This document shows, in pieces, positions 6,341 to 8,294 of a stretch of DNA of 8,294 bases. Source of the stretch: JAMLIN01 sp964509685 (GTDB taxonomy: Bacteria > Pseudomonadota > Gammaproteobacteria > Burkholderiales > Burkholderiaceae_E). The notes beneath the pieces are model-generated. The model did no database searches. It was not told where the DNA came from and worked only from the letters and a program-made list of their open reading frames with translations. Numbering within the stretch: position 1 is the stretch's first letter; each line of letters opens with the position of its first letter. The stretch lies in NCBI GenBank assembly GCA_964509685.1, contig CAZDYQ010000121.1, positions 1 to 8,294 of the forward strand. Reading direction: 5' to 3'. A program made the translations under genes and the position numbers.

Positions 6341-7471
6341 CTAGTCGACGCCGCGGGCCCGGTCGGTCGCGAACCGGGCGCGCATGGCCTCGAACTCGCC
6401 CGCCGCGATGGCCTCGCGCATTTCCGCCATGAGGCCGAGGTAATAGGCGAGGTTGTGGATGGTGGCGAGCCGGGCGCCCAGGATCTCGCCGATCTTCTGC
6501 AGGTGGTGCAGGTACGCGCGCGAAAAGTTGGCGCAGCAGTAGCAGCCGCAGGTCGGGTCCACCGGGCGCAGGTCGTCGCGGTAGCGCGCGTTGCGCAGGC
6601 GCAGGTCGCCGTGGCGGGTGAAGAGCCAGCCGTTGCGGGCATTGCGAGTGGGCATCACGCAGTCGAACATGTCGATGCCGGCCGCCACGCCCTCCACGAG
6701 GTCCTCGGGCGTGCCGACGCCCATGAGGTAGCGCGGGCGGTCGGCCGGCAGCCGGGGCGCCACGTGCGCGAGGATCCGGTGCATGTCCTCCTTGGGCTCG
6801 CCGACCGACAGTCCGCCGATCGCGTAGCCGTCGAAGCCGATCTCGGCCAGGCCCGCGAGCGACTCGTCGCGCAGCGCCTCGAACATGCCGCCCTGGACGA
6901 TGCCGAACAGCGCGTTCGGGTTGCCGGCGGCATCGAAGGCCTCGCGCGAGCGGCGCGCCCAGCGCAGGCTCATGCGCATCGAGGCGGCCGCCTCCTCGAG
7001 GCGTGCCGGGCGGCCGTCGATTTCGTAGGGTGTGCACTCGTCGAAGACCATCGCGATGTCCGAGTCCAGCACCGTCTGGATGCGCATCGACTCCTCGGGG
7101 GTCAGGAAGAGCCGGTCGCCATTGACCGGCGAGGCGAAGCGCACGCCCTCCTCGCTGATCTTTCGCATCGCCCCGAGGGAGAAGACCTGGAACCCGCCCG
7201 AATCGGTCAGGATCGGCCGGCGCCAGCCGTTGAAGCCGTGCAGCCCGCCGCAGCGCCCGATCACCTCGAGCCCGGGGCGCAGCCAGAGATGGAAGGTGTT
7301 CCCCAGCGTGATCTCGGCCCCGAGCTCCTCGAGCTCGCGCGGGCTCATCGCCTTGACCGCCCCATAGGTCCCCACCGGCATGAACACCGGGGTCTCGACG
7401 GTGCCGCGGCGACAGGTGATGCGGCCGCGCCGCGCGGCGCCGTCGGTGGCGAGCAGCTCGAAGCTCAGCAT
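6341..7471 (-). CDS. tgt: tRNA-guanine transglycosylase (queuine tRNA-ribosyltransferase)
   Basis: Cytosolic enzyme that swaps G34 for preQ1 in tRNAs with GUN anticodons, the step before QueA in queuosine synthesis. It is 376 residues (E. coli 375). TDSGGFQVFSL places D90 as the conserved catalytic-region aspartate. VFDECTPY (D144) recognises the base. GIVQGG (190-195) and GGLSVGEP (219-226) line the pocket. FDCVMPTRNARNG gives the nucleophile D270. Zinc ligands are C308, C310 and C313 in CGCYCC, plus H339. The start ATG overlaps the end of queA by 7 nt, so translational coupling is likely; GGAG lies 11 nt upstream. All key residues are intact. A 242-nt gap separates it from yajC. Confidence 0.98.
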   Translation of the reverse strand: MLSFELLATDGAARRGRITCRRGTVETPVFMPVGTYGAVKAMSPRELEELGAEITLGNTFHLWLRPGLEVIGRCGGLHGFNGWRRPILTDSGGFQVFSLGAMRKISEEGVRFASPVNGDRLFLTPEESMRIQTVLDSDIAMVFDECTPYEIDGRPARLEEAAASMRMSLRWARRSREAFDAAGNPNALFGIVQGGMFEALRDESLAGLAEIGFDGYAIGGLSVGEPKEDMHRILAHVAPRLPADRPRYLMGVGTPEDLVEGVAAGIDMFDCVMPTRNARNGWLFTRHGDLRLRNARYRDDLRPVDPTCGCYCCANFSRAYLHHLQKIGEILGARLATIHNLAYYLGLMAEMREAIAAGEFEAMRARFATDRARGVD

Positions 7472-8294
7472 GCCGCCCCCGGCTCCACGTCGAGCAGCAT
7501 GGCATCACCATAGCTGAAGAAGCGATATCGCTTCTCTATGGCGTGGGCATAGGCCTGCCGGATCGTTTCGAGTCCCGCGAAGGCGGCGACCAGCATCAGC
7601 AGCGTGGATCGCGGCAGGTGGAAGTTGGTGAGCAGGCGATCGACCACCCGGAAACGATAGCCCGGCGTGATGAAGATGTCGGTGTCGCGGATGCCGGGCT
7701 CGACGGCGCCGGACGCGTCGGCCGCGCTCTCGAGCGTCCGGAGCGCGGTGGTGCCCACCGCCACCACCCGGCCGCCGGCGGCTCGGGTACGGGCGATGGC
7801 CTCGGCAGTGGCCTCGTCGATCCGGCATCGCTCGACATGCATGCGATGCTCCGCGATGTTCTCGCTGCGAACCGGGGCGAAGGTGCCGGCGCCCACGTGC
7901 AGGGTGACGAAGGCCCGGCCGATCCCCGCATCGGCGAGCGCCGCCAGCAGCGTCTCGTCGAAGTGCAGGCCGGCGGTGGGCGCCGCCACGGAGCCGGGCT
8001 CCCGGGCGAACACGGTCTGGTAGCGCTGGCGGTCGGTCTCGTCCGGCTCGTGCTCGATGTAGGGCGGCAGCGGCAGTTCGCCGATGGCCTCGAGCAGCGG
8101 CCCGATCGGCCGGTCGAATCGCAGCGTCCAGAATCCTTCGTCCCGCCCGGTCACCGTCGCGCGGGCATCGCCGAAGACGAGCTCCGAGCCCGGCCGGGGC
8201 GGCTTGCTCGCCCGAAGCTGGACCACGGCCTCGCGCGCCCCGAGGATGCGCTCGACGAGCAGCTCCACCTTGCCGCCGCTTGCCTTGTGCCCGT
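7465..8294 (-). CDS. queA: S-adenosylmethionine:tRNA ribosyltransferase-isomerase, 5' end cut off by the window
   Basis: Cytosolic enzyme that moves the ribosyl part of S-adenosylmethionine to preQ1 in tRNA, making epoxyqueuosine. About 275 C-terminal residues are present of roughly 345 expected. The reading frame runs open through the right edge, beginning GHKASGGKVELLVER, a recognisable internal QueA segment; a GTG at 8268 inside it is not the start. Other family motifs are VAAPTAGLHF, LHVGAGTFAPV, GTTALRTLES and NFHLPRSTLLMLVAAFAG. It ends with TGA inside the start of tgt (7-nt overlap), forming a queA-tgt operon for two consecutive steps of queuosine synthesis. No defect is seen in the visible part. 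The promoter and start lie outside the window. Confidence 0.97.
   Translation of the reverse strand, partial: GHKASGGKVELLVERILGAREAVVQLRASKPPRPGSELVFGDARATVTGRDEGFWTLRFDRPIGPLLEAIGELPLPPYIEHEPDETDRQRYQTVFAREPGSVAAPTAGLHFDETLLAALADAGIGRAFVTLHVGAGTFAPVRSENIAEHRMHVERCRIDEATAEAIARTRAAGGRVVAVGTTALRTLESAADASGAVEPGIRDTDIFITPGYRFRVVDRLLTNFHLPRSTLLMLVAAFAGLETIRQAYAHAIEKRYRFFSYGDAMLLDVEPGAAC

Noticed and set aside
6173..7513. A 446-codon plus-strand frame opposite tgt
   Set aside because: It is a GC-rich shadow of tgt with no domain signature; tgt has all catalytic and zinc residues.
1..8294. A mobile element, CRISPR, toxin-antitoxin or new defence system
   Set aside because: Every gene is a recognised housekeeping or cytochrome gene. 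There are no terminal repeats, spacer arrays, integrase or transposase motifs, or composition shifts that would indicate such a system.

Overview
The window is a GC-rich stretch of a proteobacterial chromosome carrying conserved housekeeping genes plus one respiratory or gas-binding cytochrome pair. The gene content and sequence style point to a betaproteobacterium. The queA-tgt-yajC-secD-secF order is the classic proteobacterial one, and the cytochrome c' closely resembles, from memory, the protein of Achromobacter/Alcaligenes xylosoxidans. This placement is inference, since no 16S gene or other taxonomic marker is present.

Layout, left to right. Positions 59-1438 (+) hold purB, adenylosuccinate lyase. 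A 161-nt spacer with an 11-bp imperfect hairpin follows. Positions 1600-2061 (+) hold a class II cytochrome c' with a signal peptide and a C-terminal CKACH haem site. It converges, with only 17 nt between stop codons, on a membrane cytochrome b561 (2079-2762, -). Everything to the right is on the minus strand: secF (2841-3776), secD (3806-5641), yajC (5757-6098, GTG start), tgt (6341-7471) and the 3' part of queA (7465 to the right edge, 5' end missing).

In transcription order the right-hand block reads queA > tgt > yajC > secD > secF > cytochrome b561. queA and tgt overlap by 7 nt and serve queuosine tRNA modification. A 242-nt gap then holds a nested inverted repeat just after tgt and a perfect TATAAT hexamer about 110 nt before yajC, so yajC-secD-secF probably has its own promoter. 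YajC, SecD and SecF form the auxiliary complex of the SecYEG translocon, which uses proton-motive force for protein export and membrane insertion. The cytochrome c' precursor is itself a plausible Sec substrate. The b561 gene lies 78 nt after secF, behind a GC hairpin, and could be read from its own weak promoter or by read-through.

No stretch over 300 nt lacks a gene. I saw no tRNA, rRNA, CRISPR array, insertion sequence, phage or toxin-antitoxin module. I do not see a new biological system here. The points most worth a second look are the two strong hairpins packed into the yajC-secD spacer, the phenylalanine in the distal haem pocket of the cytochrome c', and the c'/b561 convergent pair.
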